Assembly (NCBI RefSeq): GCF_000423205.1
Contig: NZ_AUHN01000004.1
Span: forward strand, 124,001 to 188,000
From: Jonesia quinghaiensis DSM 15701
GTDB lineage: Bacteria; Actinomycetota; Actinomycetes; Actinomycetales; Cellulomonadaceae
Length of the DNA stretch: 64,000 nucleotides
Direction: 5' to 3'
Part shown: in pieces, positions 43,490 through 51,806 of the stretch
Layout: the number at the start of each line of letters is the position of its first letter
Numbering within the stretch: the stretch's first letter is position 1
Translations under genes and position numbers: made by a program
Notes under the pieces: generated by a model
Databases searched by the model: none
What the model saw: only the letters and a program-made list of their open reading frames with translations
Told to the model about the DNA's origin: nothing

Positions 43490-44367
43490 GATGTCTCCAC
43501 TCGTCGGTAGGTGCGTAGGAGAAGTCCGAGGAGTGTGATCACTCCGGCGGCGATCAGTCCCAGGATGATGGACCCGAAGATTGGGGCCCAGGGTTTTGCG
43601 GGGTCGGAGGACGCAAAGTTTGCGTATTCGAGGATCATGCGGCCGATGCCTCCGGGTAGTCCGGTTGCTACCTCGGCGACGATGGTTCCCACGACGGCGT
43701 TGGCGGCTGCTAGTCGTAGTGCGGGTATCAGGTGGGGGACGCTGGCTGGTAGTCGCAGTCGCATCAGGGTGGTCCACCATCCGGCGCCGTAGGCGCGGAG
43801 TAGTTCCACCTGGATGGTGGGTGGTGATTGCAAACCGCGGAGCATTCCGACAGCTACGGGGAAGAACGCCAGGTAGGAGGCGATCACTGCTACGGACATC
43901 CACGGTTGCCAGGGGACCGTTCCGATGGTGATTTGTGAACCCCAGGATCGCACCAGGGGTGCTAGGGCGATGAGTGGAACCGTTTGGGAGATGATCACGA
44001 GTGGCAGGACTGCTCGTTCGATGATGGCGAGGCGTTGCATCACCACGGCGAGGACTACCCCAACGGTTACCCCAATCAGCCACCCAGCGATGGCGATGGA
44101 GAAGGTGAAGACCGCTGCTGCGAAGACGGCAAACCATAATGGTTGCGCCCCTGTTGCCCCCGAGACAGGTTCAACAACGCGTTGGATCATCTCCCACGTG
44201 TGCGGCATGGTGATGTCTGTGGTGCGGGGCAAAATACGGGTTTCCCCAAGGGAAACGCCCTGGTCGGGGCCTAGTGCTTTGTATGTTTCCCATAGTGCTG
44301 CCACGGCGATGATCGCGAGGACCGCGGCGACTACTTTGTTGGACAGGACAGCTTTCACGGCGTTCAT
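43486..44367 (-). CDS. ABC transporter permease, second subunit
   Basis: A 293-residue membrane protein with helices near residues 10-30 and then from about 75 on, and the EAA-type loop AYGAGWWTTLMRLRLPASVPHLIPALRLAAANAVVGTIVAE. It overlaps the LLM gene stop upstream and the ATPase start downstream by four bases each, so four genes are translationally coupled. Two different permeases in one importer indicate a heterodimeric channel, which is less usual for this class. Confidence 0.9.
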   Translation of the reverse strand: MNAVKAVLSNKVVAAVLAIIAVAALWETYKALGPDQGVSLGETRILPRTTDITMPHTWEMIQRVVEPVSGATGAQPLWFAVFAAAVFTFSIAIAGWLIGVTVGVVLAVVMQRLAIIERAVLPLVIISQTVPLIALAPLVRSWGSQITIGTVPWQPWMSVAVIASYLAFFPVAVGMLRGLQSPPTIQVELLRAYGAGWWTTLMRLRLPASVPHLIPALRLAAANAVVGTIVAEVATGLPGGIGRMILEYANFASSDPAKPWAPIFGSIILGLIAAGVITLLGLLLRTYRRVETS

Positions 44368-45395
44368 GACCGGGCCAACACTGCGTCCTGGACCCCCGGA
44401 ATAATGGTGTTGCCGTATGCGGCGAGGGTCGCATCTTTATTGTCGTGTTGGAGGTACCCGGCGAACTGGCTGACCCCGAGGTCTTTGAGTGCGTTCAGTT
44501 TTTCGATGTGTTCCTTGGGGGAACCAATGAGGCAGAACCGTTCCACAATTTCGTCAGGGACAAAGTCGGTGTGGGTGTTGGTGGCCCGGCCGTGAGAGTT
44601 GTAGTCGTACCCTTGGCGGCCCTCAATGTAGTCGGTGAGCGCTTTAGGTACTGACCCGCTTGACCCATATTTGGCCACAATGTCAGCGACGTGGTTGCCG
44701 ACCATCCCACCGAACCAGCGGCACTGGTCAATCATGTGTGCCCGGGCGACCGGGTCATCACCGTCACCGACATACATGGGGGCACCAATGCAGAACTTCA
44801 CAGCCATGGGGTCGCGGCCTGCAGCTTCAGCGGCGTTCCGCACTGTTTTGATCATCCATTCTGCGATGTCTAGATCTGCAAGTTGCAGGATGAACCCGTC
44901 CCCCACCTCACCGGTCAGTTTCAACGCCAACGGCCCATAGGCGGCCACCCACATTTCCAGCTCTGAGGTGCGCGCCCACGGGAATCGCAGTGTCGCACCT
45001 TCGTGTTCAACAGGCCGAGAGTTCGCTAGTTCTCGAATGACATGGATCGCTTGGCGCAGTTCCTTGAGTGTGGCTGGTTTACGCCCTAAAGCACGCAACG
45101 CTGAATCACCGCGCCCGATGCCGCACACCGTCCGGTTGCCATACATTTCGTTGAGTGTGGCAAACGCTGACGCCAACACCGTCCAATCCCGGGTAGCAGG
45201 GTTTGTGACATACGTGCCCACTTTGATGCGGTGCGTTTCGTTGAGGATTTTGCTGAAAATGGGGAAGGGCTCTTGCCACAGCAGGTGGGAGTCAAACAAC
45301 CACGCGTGCGTGAAACCGTAGGACTCTGCCCGCTTAGCAATCTCAACGGTGCGTTGGGTGGGTGGGTCTGGTTGGAGGACGACACCGAAATCCAT
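44364..45395 (-). CDS. LLM-class oxidoreductase, TIGR03842 (CPS_4043)-like
   Basis: A 343-residue luciferase-fold flavin/F420 enzyme beginning MDFGVVLQPDPPTQRTVEIAKRAESYGF. Further marks: HAWLFDSHLLWQEPFPI, THRIKVGTYVTNPATRDW, NRTVCGIGRGDSALRALG, AYGPLALKLTGEVGDGFIL and FCLIGSPKEHIEKL. From memory this is the TIGR03842 family, related to methylene-tetrahydromethanopterin reductase, of unknown reaction. It lies between dihydropyrimidinase and the importer genes, 54 bp after the former. I infer a redox step on a pyrimidine or related ring; the cofactor could be F420 or FMN. AAGGGA precedes the ATG. Confidence 0.88.
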   Translation of the reverse strand: MDFGVVLQPDPPTQRTVEIAKRAESYGFTHAWLFDSHLLWQEPFPIFSKILNETHRIKVGTYVTNPATRDWTVLASAFATLNEMYGNRTVCGIGRGDSALRALGRKPATLKELRQAIHVIRELANSRPVEHEGATLRFPWARTSELEMWVAAYGPLALKLTGEVGDGFILQLADLDIAEWMIKTVRNAAEAAGRDPMAVKFCIGAPMYVGDGDDPVARAHMIDQCRWFGGMVGNHVADIVAKYGSSGSVPKALTDYIEGRQGYDYNSHGRATNTHTDFVPDEIVERFCLIGSPKEHIEKLNALKDLGVSQFAGYLQHDNKDATLAAYGNTIIPGVQDAVLARS

Positions 45396-45449
45396 GTCAG
45401 TTCCCTTCAGGGTGAGGTAAGTGGCGGGGGCGTAAGTGGGGGGGACGAT

Positions 45450-46865
45450 TTACAACAAGTACTGGGACAAACCGCGCTTGACGTACTGGCCGTGACCGGC
45501 GTGACCGTGGTACGCATCGTCCTCAATGAGGACTGACCCGCGGGACAACACCGTGTCCACGTGACCGTTGATGTCCCACCCTTCCCACGCGGAGTAATCC
45601 AAGTTCATGTGGTGGGTTTCAGCGGAGATTTTTGTGGTGCCATTCGGGTCATAAATGACCACGTCCGCGTCAGCGCCCGGCTGAAGCACACCTTTCTTCC
45701 CATACAGTCCAAACATGCGAGCCGGGGTGGTGCAGCAAATCTCAACCCACCGCTCCAAAGAAATCTTTCCCGTCACCACGCCCTGGTAAATCAGGTCGAG
45801 GCGGTGTTCCACAGACCCAATGCCGTTAGGGATCTTTGTGAAATCGCCCAAGCCCATTTCCTTTTGCCCCTTCATGCAGAACGGGCAGTGGTCGGTGGAC
45901 ACCAGTTGCAGGTCATTTGTGCGCAACGATGTCCACATGTGGTCCTGGTGCCCGTGCGCCCGCGAGCGCAGCGGGGTGGAGCACACCCATTTGGAGCCTT
46001 CAAACCCGGGGGCACCGAGTTGGTCTTCGAGGGAGAGCCACAAGTATTGGGGGCAGGTTTCCCCGAAAACGTTTTGGCCGGTGTCGCGGGCTTCGGCGAT
46101 GCGTTGGGCGGCTTGCTTCGCGGACACGTGCACGATGTACAGGGGGGCGCCTGTGAGGTCGGCGAGGCGGATAGCCCGGTAGGTCGCTTCTTCTTCGGTT
46201 TGCCATGGGCGGGTCAGGCCGTGGTTAATGGGGTCGGTGTCGCCGCGTTCTAGGGCTTGTTTTTGGAGGAGGTCGATGACGGAGCCGTTTTCGGCGTGCA
46301 TCATCAACAGCCCGCCGTTGTGGGAGACGCGTTGCATGGCTTGGACGATTTGGCCGTCGTCGGAGAGGAACACGTCTTTGTAGGCCATGAACAGTTTGAA
46401 GCTGGACACCCCCTCATCAATGAGGGTGTCCATGGCGGCCAGTGACGTGTCATTAACCCCACCAATGATTTGGTGGAATGCGTAGTCGATGGCGCATTTG
46501 CCCGCGGCCTTTTCGTGCCAGCGCGCAAACTGGGTCAGGACGTCTTCCCCGGCGTACTGCACCGCGAAGTCAATGATGGTGGTGGTGCCGCCCCACGCGG
46601 CAGCGCGAGTACCCGTTTCGAAAGTGTCCGATGCGAACGTGCCACCAAACGGCATCTCCATGTGGGTGTGTGCGTCAATGCCACCTGGGATGACGTACTT
46701 GCCTGTCGCATCGATAAGTTTGTCGACTCCGGCGAGGAACGCTGTACCCAGGACGGTGGAGCCAGGTTCCAGGATCGCAACGATCTTCTCGTCCTCAATG
46801 AGGACATCGGCGAGCCCACTTCCCGTGGCGTTAACAACTGTTCCACCGGTGATGAGTGTGTACAT
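45450..46865 (-). CDS. Dihydropyrimidinase / D-hydantoinase
   Basis: A 471-residue cyclic amidase of the amidohydrolase superfamily; it opens the ring of dihydrouracil, dihydrothymine or hydantoins. Metal ligands: IDAHTHMEMPFGG (His66, His68), SSFKLFMAYKDVF with the carbamylated Lys157, LMMHAENG, YIVHVSA and STDHCPF with the catalytic Asp. The C-terminal part WDINGHVDTVLSRGSVLIEDD is typical. ATG 46865 follows GGAAGGA; the longer upstream frame is not used. It follows the beta-ureidopropionase gene, with a stable hairpin between, and precedes the LLM gene. The order fits reductive pyrimidine breakdown. Confidence 0.92.
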   Translation of the reverse strand: MYTLITGGTVVNATGSGLADVLIEDEKIVAILEPGSTVLGTAFLAGVDKLIDATGKYVIPGGIDAHTHMEMPFGGTFASDTFETGTRAAAWGGTTTIIDFAVQYAGEDVLTQFARWHEKAAGKCAIDYAFHQIIGGVNDTSLAAMDTLIDEGVSSFKLFMAYKDVFLSDDGQIVQAMQRVSHNGGLLMMHAENGSVIDLLQKQALERGDTDPINHGLTRPWQTEEEATYRAIRLADLTGAPLYIVHVSAKQAAQRIAEARDTGQNVFGETCPQYLWLSLEDQLGAPGFEGSKWVCSTPLRSRAHGHQDHMWTSLRTNDLQLVSTDHCPFCMKGQKEMGLGDFTKIPNGIGSVEHRLDLIYQGVVTGKISLERWVEICCTTPARMFGLYGKKGVLQPGADADVVIYDPNGTTKISAETHHMNLDYSAWEGWDINGHVDTVLSRGSVLIEDDAYHGHAGHGQYVKRGLSQYLL

Positions 46866-46952
46866 GTGCTTGTTCCTTCCGTGTGCCGTGCGATGCGTGG
46901 TGCGGGGATTGCGAGAGGGCAGGTTGTGCCGTGGGCGGTGTGCCCGGGAGGG

Positions 46953-46989
46953 CGGGCGGCACGTGGAGTGAAAACACACGTGCCGCCCG
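46953..46989. promoter_or_regulatory. Intercistronic hairpin before the dihydropyrimidinase gene
   Basis: CGGGCGGCACGTG at 46953-46965 pairs perfectly with CACGTGCCGCCCG at 46977-46989 around an 11-base loop. It lies between the first two operon genes and has no T run, so it is more likely an attenuator or message-stabilising structure than a full terminator. Confidence 0.6.
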
Positions 46990-47035
46990 GGGTCGCCTCC
47001 GGTGGCGGGGCGCCTGCTGTTAAGGGCGCGTCTGG

Positions 47036-47884
47036 TTACGGGGCAACCAGTGAGCCGTACGCGTCAGGGCGGCGGTCACGGAAGAACTGCCACCGTTCCC
47101 GCACGGTGCGGATCTCATCAAGGTCGATGTCACGGATAAGGAGTTGTGGGTCAGTGGATGACCCAACCTCGCCCACAAAGTTCCCATCAGGGCCAACCAC
47201 GTAGGAGGAGCCGTAGAAGTTCACGGCCTCCTCGCCGTACTCGTTGTCTTCCAACCCGACACGGTTCGTGGCAACCACAAAGTAGCCGTTAGCAGCTGCG
47301 GCTGCGGGTTGCTCAATTTCCCACAACCGGTTGGATACACCTGGTGCGGTGGCGTTGGGGTTGAACACGATTTGCGCGCCACCCAGGGCCAGGGCGCGCC
47401 ACCCTTCAGGGAAGTGCCGGTCGTAACAAATGTTCACACCGATCTTGCCCACCGCTGTGTCAAACACGGGGTACCCCATGTTGCCTGGGCGGAAGTAGAA
47501 CTTCTCCCAAAACTTTGGCAGGTGCGGGATGTGGTGCTTACGGTACTGGCCAACTACTGACCCGTCAGAATCAATCACAACGGCCGTGTTGTACAGCACG
47601 CCGGGTTGGTCTTCCTCATAGATGGGAAGCACAATGACGATGCCCAACTCTTTCGCCAGCGCCGAGAAACGTTCTGTACTTGGCCCAGGAATGGTTTCGG
47701 CGTACTCGTAGTACTTGGTGTCCTGGGTGATCCCAAAGTACGGGCCGTAAAAGAGTTCCTGGTAGCAAATGATCTGTGCACCCTCAGCAGCTGCTTTGCG
47801 GGTGTAGTCCTCGTGCAGTTGGATCATCGACTCTTTGTCGCCGGTCCAGGTGCACTGAGTCAGTGCGATCTTGACGTTGTTCAC
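47036..47884 (-). CDS. Beta-ureidopropionase / N-carbamoyl amino acid amidohydrolase
   Basis: A 282-residue nitrilase-superfamily enzyme that releases CO2 and ammonia from N-carbamoyl-beta-alanine. The catalytic triad is visible: Glu43 in CYQELFYGPYF, Lys116 in YRKHHIPHLP and Cys153 in NICYDRHFPEGWR. The GTG start at 47884 has AGGAG four bases upstream. It is the first gene of the operon; the product of the next gene (dihydropyrimidinase) is its substrate. The MocR-type regulator is divergent, 167 bp away, with an inverted repeat between them. Confidence 0.9.
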   Translation of the reverse strand: MNNVKIALTQCTWTGDKESMIQLHEDYTRKAAAEGAQIICYQELFYGPYFGITQDTKYYEYAETIPGPSTERFSALAKELGIVIVLPIYEEDQPGVLYNTAVVIDSDGSVVGQYRKHHIPHLPKFWEKFYFRPGNMGYPVFDTAVGKIGVNICYDRHFPEGWRALALGGAQIVFNPNATAPGVSNRLWEIEQPAAAAANGYFVVATNRVGLEDNEYGEEAVNFYGSSYVVGPDGNFVGEVGSSTDPQLLIRDIDLDEIRTVRERWQFFRDRRPDAYGSLVAP

Positions 47885-47960
47885 GGTTCTCCTCAGCAGT
47901 TCACGTGGCGGGTGGTGATGATGTGTGACTCTGCTCCTTGAACATTTCCGTCGCGTTGCG

Positions 47961-47993
47961 CCGGGTTACTTTCAGAAAAACGTTTAACCCCGG
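47961..47993. promoter_or_regulatory. Inverted repeat in the regulator/operon gap
   Basis: CCGGGTTA at 47961-47968 faces TAACCCCGG at 47985-47993, an inverted repeat with one bulged C and a 16-bp spacer. It lies about 77 bp before the operon start and 59 bp before the regulator start, a fitting place for a regulator site. Confidence 0.5.
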
Positions 47994-48051
47994 TGTGTTA
48001 AATCTGTTCGATCTGGTCATCCAAGCCCCCAGGGCGTGGGCATCCTTAACT

Positions 48052-49470
48052 ATGGACTTCCTGACAGAGCTTCACGACGTGTCCCCCACGGGCATCGCCG
48101 CAGCAGTAGGGCGACGCATCAGAAACGGTGAACTAGCAGCAGGAACACGCCTCCCCACCGTGCGTGACGTCGCCACACAACTGCGGGTATCACCAGGCAC
48201 CGTCGCTGGGGCGTGGCACGCCCTGTCCGAGTCAGGGCTCATCACCTCACGGGGGCGGGCCGGCACTTTTGTTCTTGAACAAAACACATCATGGCTACCA
48301 CCGCGCTACCGGGACCTCGCCGATGGCGCACAAGTGCCCTACCGCCTTGACTTGTCATCAGGAACCCCAGACCCCCACCTGCTCCCCACCGTCGGGCCAG
48401 CATTCGCGCGCCTCGGGCGGCGCACATCCGGGGCTGTGACCTCCAGTTACCTGGGGCAACCCGTGCTCCCCCTCCTCGAAAAACGGTTACGCGCCGCCTG
48501 GCCCTCCACCCCAGAAGAAATCACCGTCGTTGACGGGGCACTCGACGGCCTCACCCGGGTGCTCGACATCCTCGTGGGAGTGGGCTCGCGGGTAGGTGTG
48601 GAAAACCCCTGCTTCCCACCATTCCTCGACCTCATCGACGTCCTTGGTGCCCAACCCGTACCCGTCACCATCGACGGCCATGGGGCCACACCCACGGGAA
48701 TCACTGCTGCACTTGACGCCGGGTGCGACGTTTTGATCCTGCAACCACGCGCCCAAAACCCCACCGGCGCAACCATGACCGCAGAACGAATCCGCGACAT
48801 CACCCAAGCGATCATGTCCCACCCGCGCGGGCGTGACATCGTCATCATCGAAGACGACCACTGTGGGGCAATCTGCTCCACCGCCGACCTATCCCTCGGC
48901 ACACACCTCCCCCACCAGGTGATACACATCCACAGTTACAGCAAATCCCACGGCCCAGACCTCCGCATCGCAGCAGTCGGTGGGCCACGCCGCATCATCC
49001 AACCACTCGTCGCCCGGCGGATGCTCGGCCCCGGCTGGACATCCCGGATCCTCCAAACCGTGCTCCTTGAACTCCTCAACGACCGCGCCACCCAAGACCA
49101 CGTCGCAGCAGCCCGCGCCAACTACGCACGGCGCCGCCGCGAAATCCACAAAACCCTCACCAGCCACGGCGTGAACACCCTCCACGGCGAAGGCCTCAAC
49201 ATGTGGATTCCCGTCACCAGCGAACGCGCCGCCATGGTGTTCCTCGCCGCCCAAGGAATCCGTGTCGCCCCCGGCGACCCCTTCACCACCAGCGGGTCAG
49301 GTTCCACCTCCACCCCGATAGGAAGCCGCCCTGCTGGAGATGGTCACACCGCTTTAGACAGCCGCACAGCGTTGGACGCTGGGCCACATATTCGGGTGAG
49401 CATCGGCAATGCGCGCGACAACTTCGACGTCCTCGGCACTGTTCTGGCCCAAGCCGCCCACGCATCGTAA
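48052..49470 (+). CDS. MocR/PdxR-type regulator (GntR domain fused to aminotransferase)
   Basis: A 472-residue protein. Residues about 8-75 are a GntR winged helix: IAAAVGRRIRNGELAAGTRLPTVRDVATQLRVSPGTVAGAWHALSESGLITSRGRAGTFV. The rest is an aminotransferase class I fold with NPTGA in LQPRAQNPTGATM, IIEDDHCG and the PLP lysine in HSYSKSHGPDLR. Such regulators sense PLP adducts of amino compounds. Being divergent from the catabolic operon, it probably controls it, with beta-alanine or a related amino acid as possible effector (inference). ATG 48052 is the first codon that suits the domain; the region before it is the promoter. Confidence 0.9.
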   Translation: MDFLTELHDVSPTGIAAAVGRRIRNGELAAGTRLPTVRDVATQLRVSPGTVAGAWHALSESGLITSRGRAGTFVLEQNTSWLPPRYRDLADGAQVPYRLDLSSGTPDPHLLPTVGPAFARLGRRTSGAVTSSYLGQPVLPLLEKRLRAAWPSTPEEITVVDGALDGLTRVLDILVGVGSRVGVENPCFPPFLDLIDVLGAQPVPVTIDGHGATPTGITAALDAGCDVLILQPRAQNPTGATMTAERIRDITQAIMSHPRGRDIVIIEDDHCGAICSTADLSLGTHLPHQVIHIHSYSKSHGPDLRIAAVGGPRRIIQPLVARRMLGPGWTSRILQTVLLELLNDRATQDHVAAARANYARRRREIHKTLTSHGVNTLHGEGLNMWIPVTSERAAMVFLAAQGIRVAPGDPFTTSGSGSTSTPIGSRPAGDGHTALDSRTALDAGPHIRVSIGNARDNFDVLGTVLAQAAHAS

Positions 49471-49640
49471 TCCCTTTGGCCATCCACTAACGCACACCGC
49501 CCTCGCCCCCCATGTTCCCCGCGAGTTCGCGGATTCGCCGTGTGCGGGCCTCAAACTCGTGAAAAATGATGGTCTCGTCGGTTATAGCGGTTTCATAATG
49601 GTTTAAACCAGCAATATTCCTGAACTCAAACGAGGTCACC

Positions 49641-49904
49641 ATGGGAAGAGAACTTATATTCTCACCTGATTACTTTGGCGTACCTGTGTACTCCACCGAA
49701 GCGGGACCAGACGTATGGGATGACATCCCACCTGACACGCAGCAACGTTTGCTGTCATGGGTTTCTCTGCTCCAAGAGCACTACGACTACGAAATCGGAG
49801 AATGGGAATCCCAAGACATCTTCGAAGCATTCGACAAAGGATACGACCCCCTCTGCGAAGAACTCGAGGCCCTCGGATTCAATGTCATACGACGAAAATG
49901 GTAA
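49641..49904 (+). CDS. Small acidic protein of unknown function
   Basis: An 87-residue soluble protein, MGRELIFSPDYFGVPVYS..., rich in Asp, Glu and Trp (VWDDIPP; EIGEWESQDIFEAFDKG) and ending VIRRKW. CGAGG lies upstream of the ATG. The DNA is more AT-rich than the flanks, which suggests a recent arrival. Size and acidity recall immunity or antitoxin proteins, but no partner gene is next to it and no family is recognised. It sits alone between the MocR regulator and the antiporter. Confidence 0.6.
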   Translation: MGRELIFSPDYFGVPVYSTEAGPDVWDDIPPDTQQRLLSWVSLLQEHYDYEIGEWESQDIFEAFDKGYDPLCEELEALGFNVIRRKW

Positions 49905-50019
49905 ATGGCAATGTCACCCTAGGTAGACAAGACCCATGAGTTCGTGCGCGGTAGCGCGGGCACAGCGGGACGGCAGAGAAGCACGCTGACAAAAACTGTT
50001 GGGAGCCGATGCCTCTGAC

Positions 50020-51597
50020 CTAGTGGTCGCGAGGGTTACGCGACAGCATCATGCGGTCCAGCTCTTCAATCACCGAATCGGCGAGGTGAGGGTCCACGCC
50101 CGGCTCACTGCGGGCATCCAAAATCTCACGTTGAGCCTGCTCAATGGCCCGGGACTGCACCCGTGCCAACGCGTCACGGTGTCGCTTCCACGCACGCACA
50201 GACTCAACAGGCGCATCGGCGGAACTAGCTAATTCCCCTTCAACGCCACCGGACCTTGCCTGCGAAAACTGATTCAGCATCTCGCGCGCATCACCCTTCA
50301 CACCATCCGGCACCTTATCCAACGCCTCACGCAACGACGCCACAGCCGCACCCCGGGCGCGGGCCACCAGCATGTCACGTTCCTTCTCATCCTCACTGGT
50401 GTCAGCCAGCTTCAACGTGCGCACCAACCACGGCAACGTCAACCCCGGCACAATCATGGTGACAACAAGAACCACCGAAGCAATCACCAAAAATTCGGTG
50501 CGCCACGCAAACGTCTGAGGCAACGACAAAGCCAACGCAAGGGTCACCAAACCGCGCATCCCCGACCAGGTCAGGAGCACCGCATCGCGAATATCTCGTG
50601 GTGAGGACGCTGGTGCTTTACGCCGGTGCATCTGCCACACCATGACCATCCACAGTGCGCGAACCGCAATCAGCACCACAGAAATGACCACACCCCATGC
50701 TGCAATCGTCAACAACTGGGTGCCTGCCGCGTCAATAACGTCACGCAATTCCAAACCAATAAGCGCGAAAGCAAGCCCGGTGACTAAAACATCAATGACG
50801 CCCCAAAATGAGGTCGCCGTGATTCGATCATCAGCATCGTAAATATCAGGGGTGGACGCCATGTGCACTGACGCCACAACAACCGCAATAACACCCGATG
50901 CGTGAAGTTCCTCCGCGAGGAGATACACCGCGAAAGGCAACACCATCGTCAAGGCGATGCGCCCCACACTGCTGTTCAGCCATCGCGTTAAGGCGATCCC
51001 CACCCACCCAACGGTTAAACCAAGTGCTACCGCAATCGCAGATGACACAAAGAAATGGACCACCAAAGGACCAAAAAGGAACTGTTCATCACCGAGTGTC
51101 GCCGCCAACGCCGTTTGGAAAATCACCAATGATGCTGCGTCATTAAAGAGGCCCTCCGTTTGGAGAAGCCCCGTTAAACGGCGCGGTAACCCAACAGGTT
51201 CCGCCACTGCCTCCACCGCAACCGGGTCTGGTGGTGCCACAGCGGCGCCCAAAGCAATGGCAGCCGCAATCGCAATTCCAGGGACAAGAATCCACGCAGT
51301 AAGAGCCACAGCGATTACTGTCACTGCAACCAAAAGCACTGAGAAACCAAGGATCGTTCGCCACCGGGCACGGAACATTGACCACGATGTTTTCCGCGCC
51401 AAAGCCCACAACAATGGCGGCAAAAATATGGGCAAAATGATGTCAGGGGCGATCCTGAAATCTGGAATCCACGGCACAAACACAATGGCTGCTGTCGACA
51501 ACGTGAGGAGCACCGGCCACGGTAACCCGGTGCGGTCACCAATACCCACAAGGACAACGGTGATGAGCAGCACTGCAATGATCATGATGAGCTGTTC
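50020..51597 (-). CDS. Na+/H+ antiporter, CPA1 family
   Basis: About 525 residues with 11 or 12 membrane helices followed by a cytoplasmic tail of about 130 residues. Family marks: ALGAAVAPPDPVAVEAVAE, LLQTEGLFNDAASLVIFQTALA with the transport Asp, and LLTWSGMRGLVTLALALSLP. The protein exchanges Na+ or K+ for protons across the membrane. The start is uncertain: ATG 51597 (GGGGG just upstream) or ATG 51612. The hydrophilic tail is acidic and helical, with many Arg and Glu. Single-gene unit. Confidence 0.9.
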   Translation of the reverse strand, partial: EQLIMIIAVLLITVVLVGIGDRTGLPWPVLLTLSTAAIVFVPWIPDFRIAPDIILPIFLPPLLWALARKTSWSMFRARWRTILGFSVLLVAVTVIAVALTAWILVPGIAIAAAIALGAAVAPPDPVAVEAVAEPVGLPRRLTGLLQTEGLFNDAASLVIFQTALAATLGDEQFLFGPLVVHFFVSSAIAVALGLTVGWVGIALTRWLNSSVGRIALTMVLPFAVYLLAEELHASGVIAVVVASVHMASTPDIYDADDRITATSFWGVIDVLVTGLAFALIGLELRDVIDAAGTQLLTIAAWGVVISVVLIAVRALWMVMVWQMHRRKAPASSPRDIRDAVLLTWSGMRGLVTLALALSLPQTFAWRTEFLVIASVVLVVTMIVPGLTLPWLVRTLKLADTSEDEKERDMLVARARGAAVASLREALDKVPDGVKGDAREMLNQFSQARSGGVEGELASSADAPVESVRAWKRHRDALARVQSRAIEQAQREILDARSEPGVDPHLADSVIEELDRMMLSRNPRDH

Positions 51598-51720
51598 CAT
51601 GACCCCCAGCATCACACAGTCACAGCGGCGGCGCGATGTACCTGTGTGTAAGCCTCACGGTGTGTGCCGAACCTTGAAAGGGTCAGCGCCCCCTAGCACC
51701 CTCAGCTCACACTGGTCAAA

Positions 51721-51752
51721 CAACCAGATCGCCAATTACGGCGATCTGGTTG
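51721..51752. terminator. Terminator after mhuD
   Basis: CAACCAGATCGCC at 51721-51733 pairs perfectly with GGCGATCTGGTTG at 51740-51752; loop AATTAC. Read on the minus strand, T-rich sequence follows. It lies 55 bp beyond the mhuD stop. Confidence 0.85.
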
Positions 51753-51806
51753 TATGTGCTGTTCAGCGCGTTGTTCGCGTTGTTGTAAGCGCCGCGAACC
51801 TGGTGG

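Noticed and set aside
42692-44137. A 481-codon open frame covering the ATPase and the region upstream
   Set aside because: The first 215 codons are Arg/His/Thr-rich nonsense antiphase to the permease gene; only the part from ATG 43489 shows an ABC ATPase, with a ribosome site and a four-base overlap.
46865-46979. Longer N-terminus for dihydropyrimidinase
   Set aside because: The upstream codons are Pro/Arg-rich and lack a start site; GGAAGGA directly precedes ATG 46865, where family homology begins.
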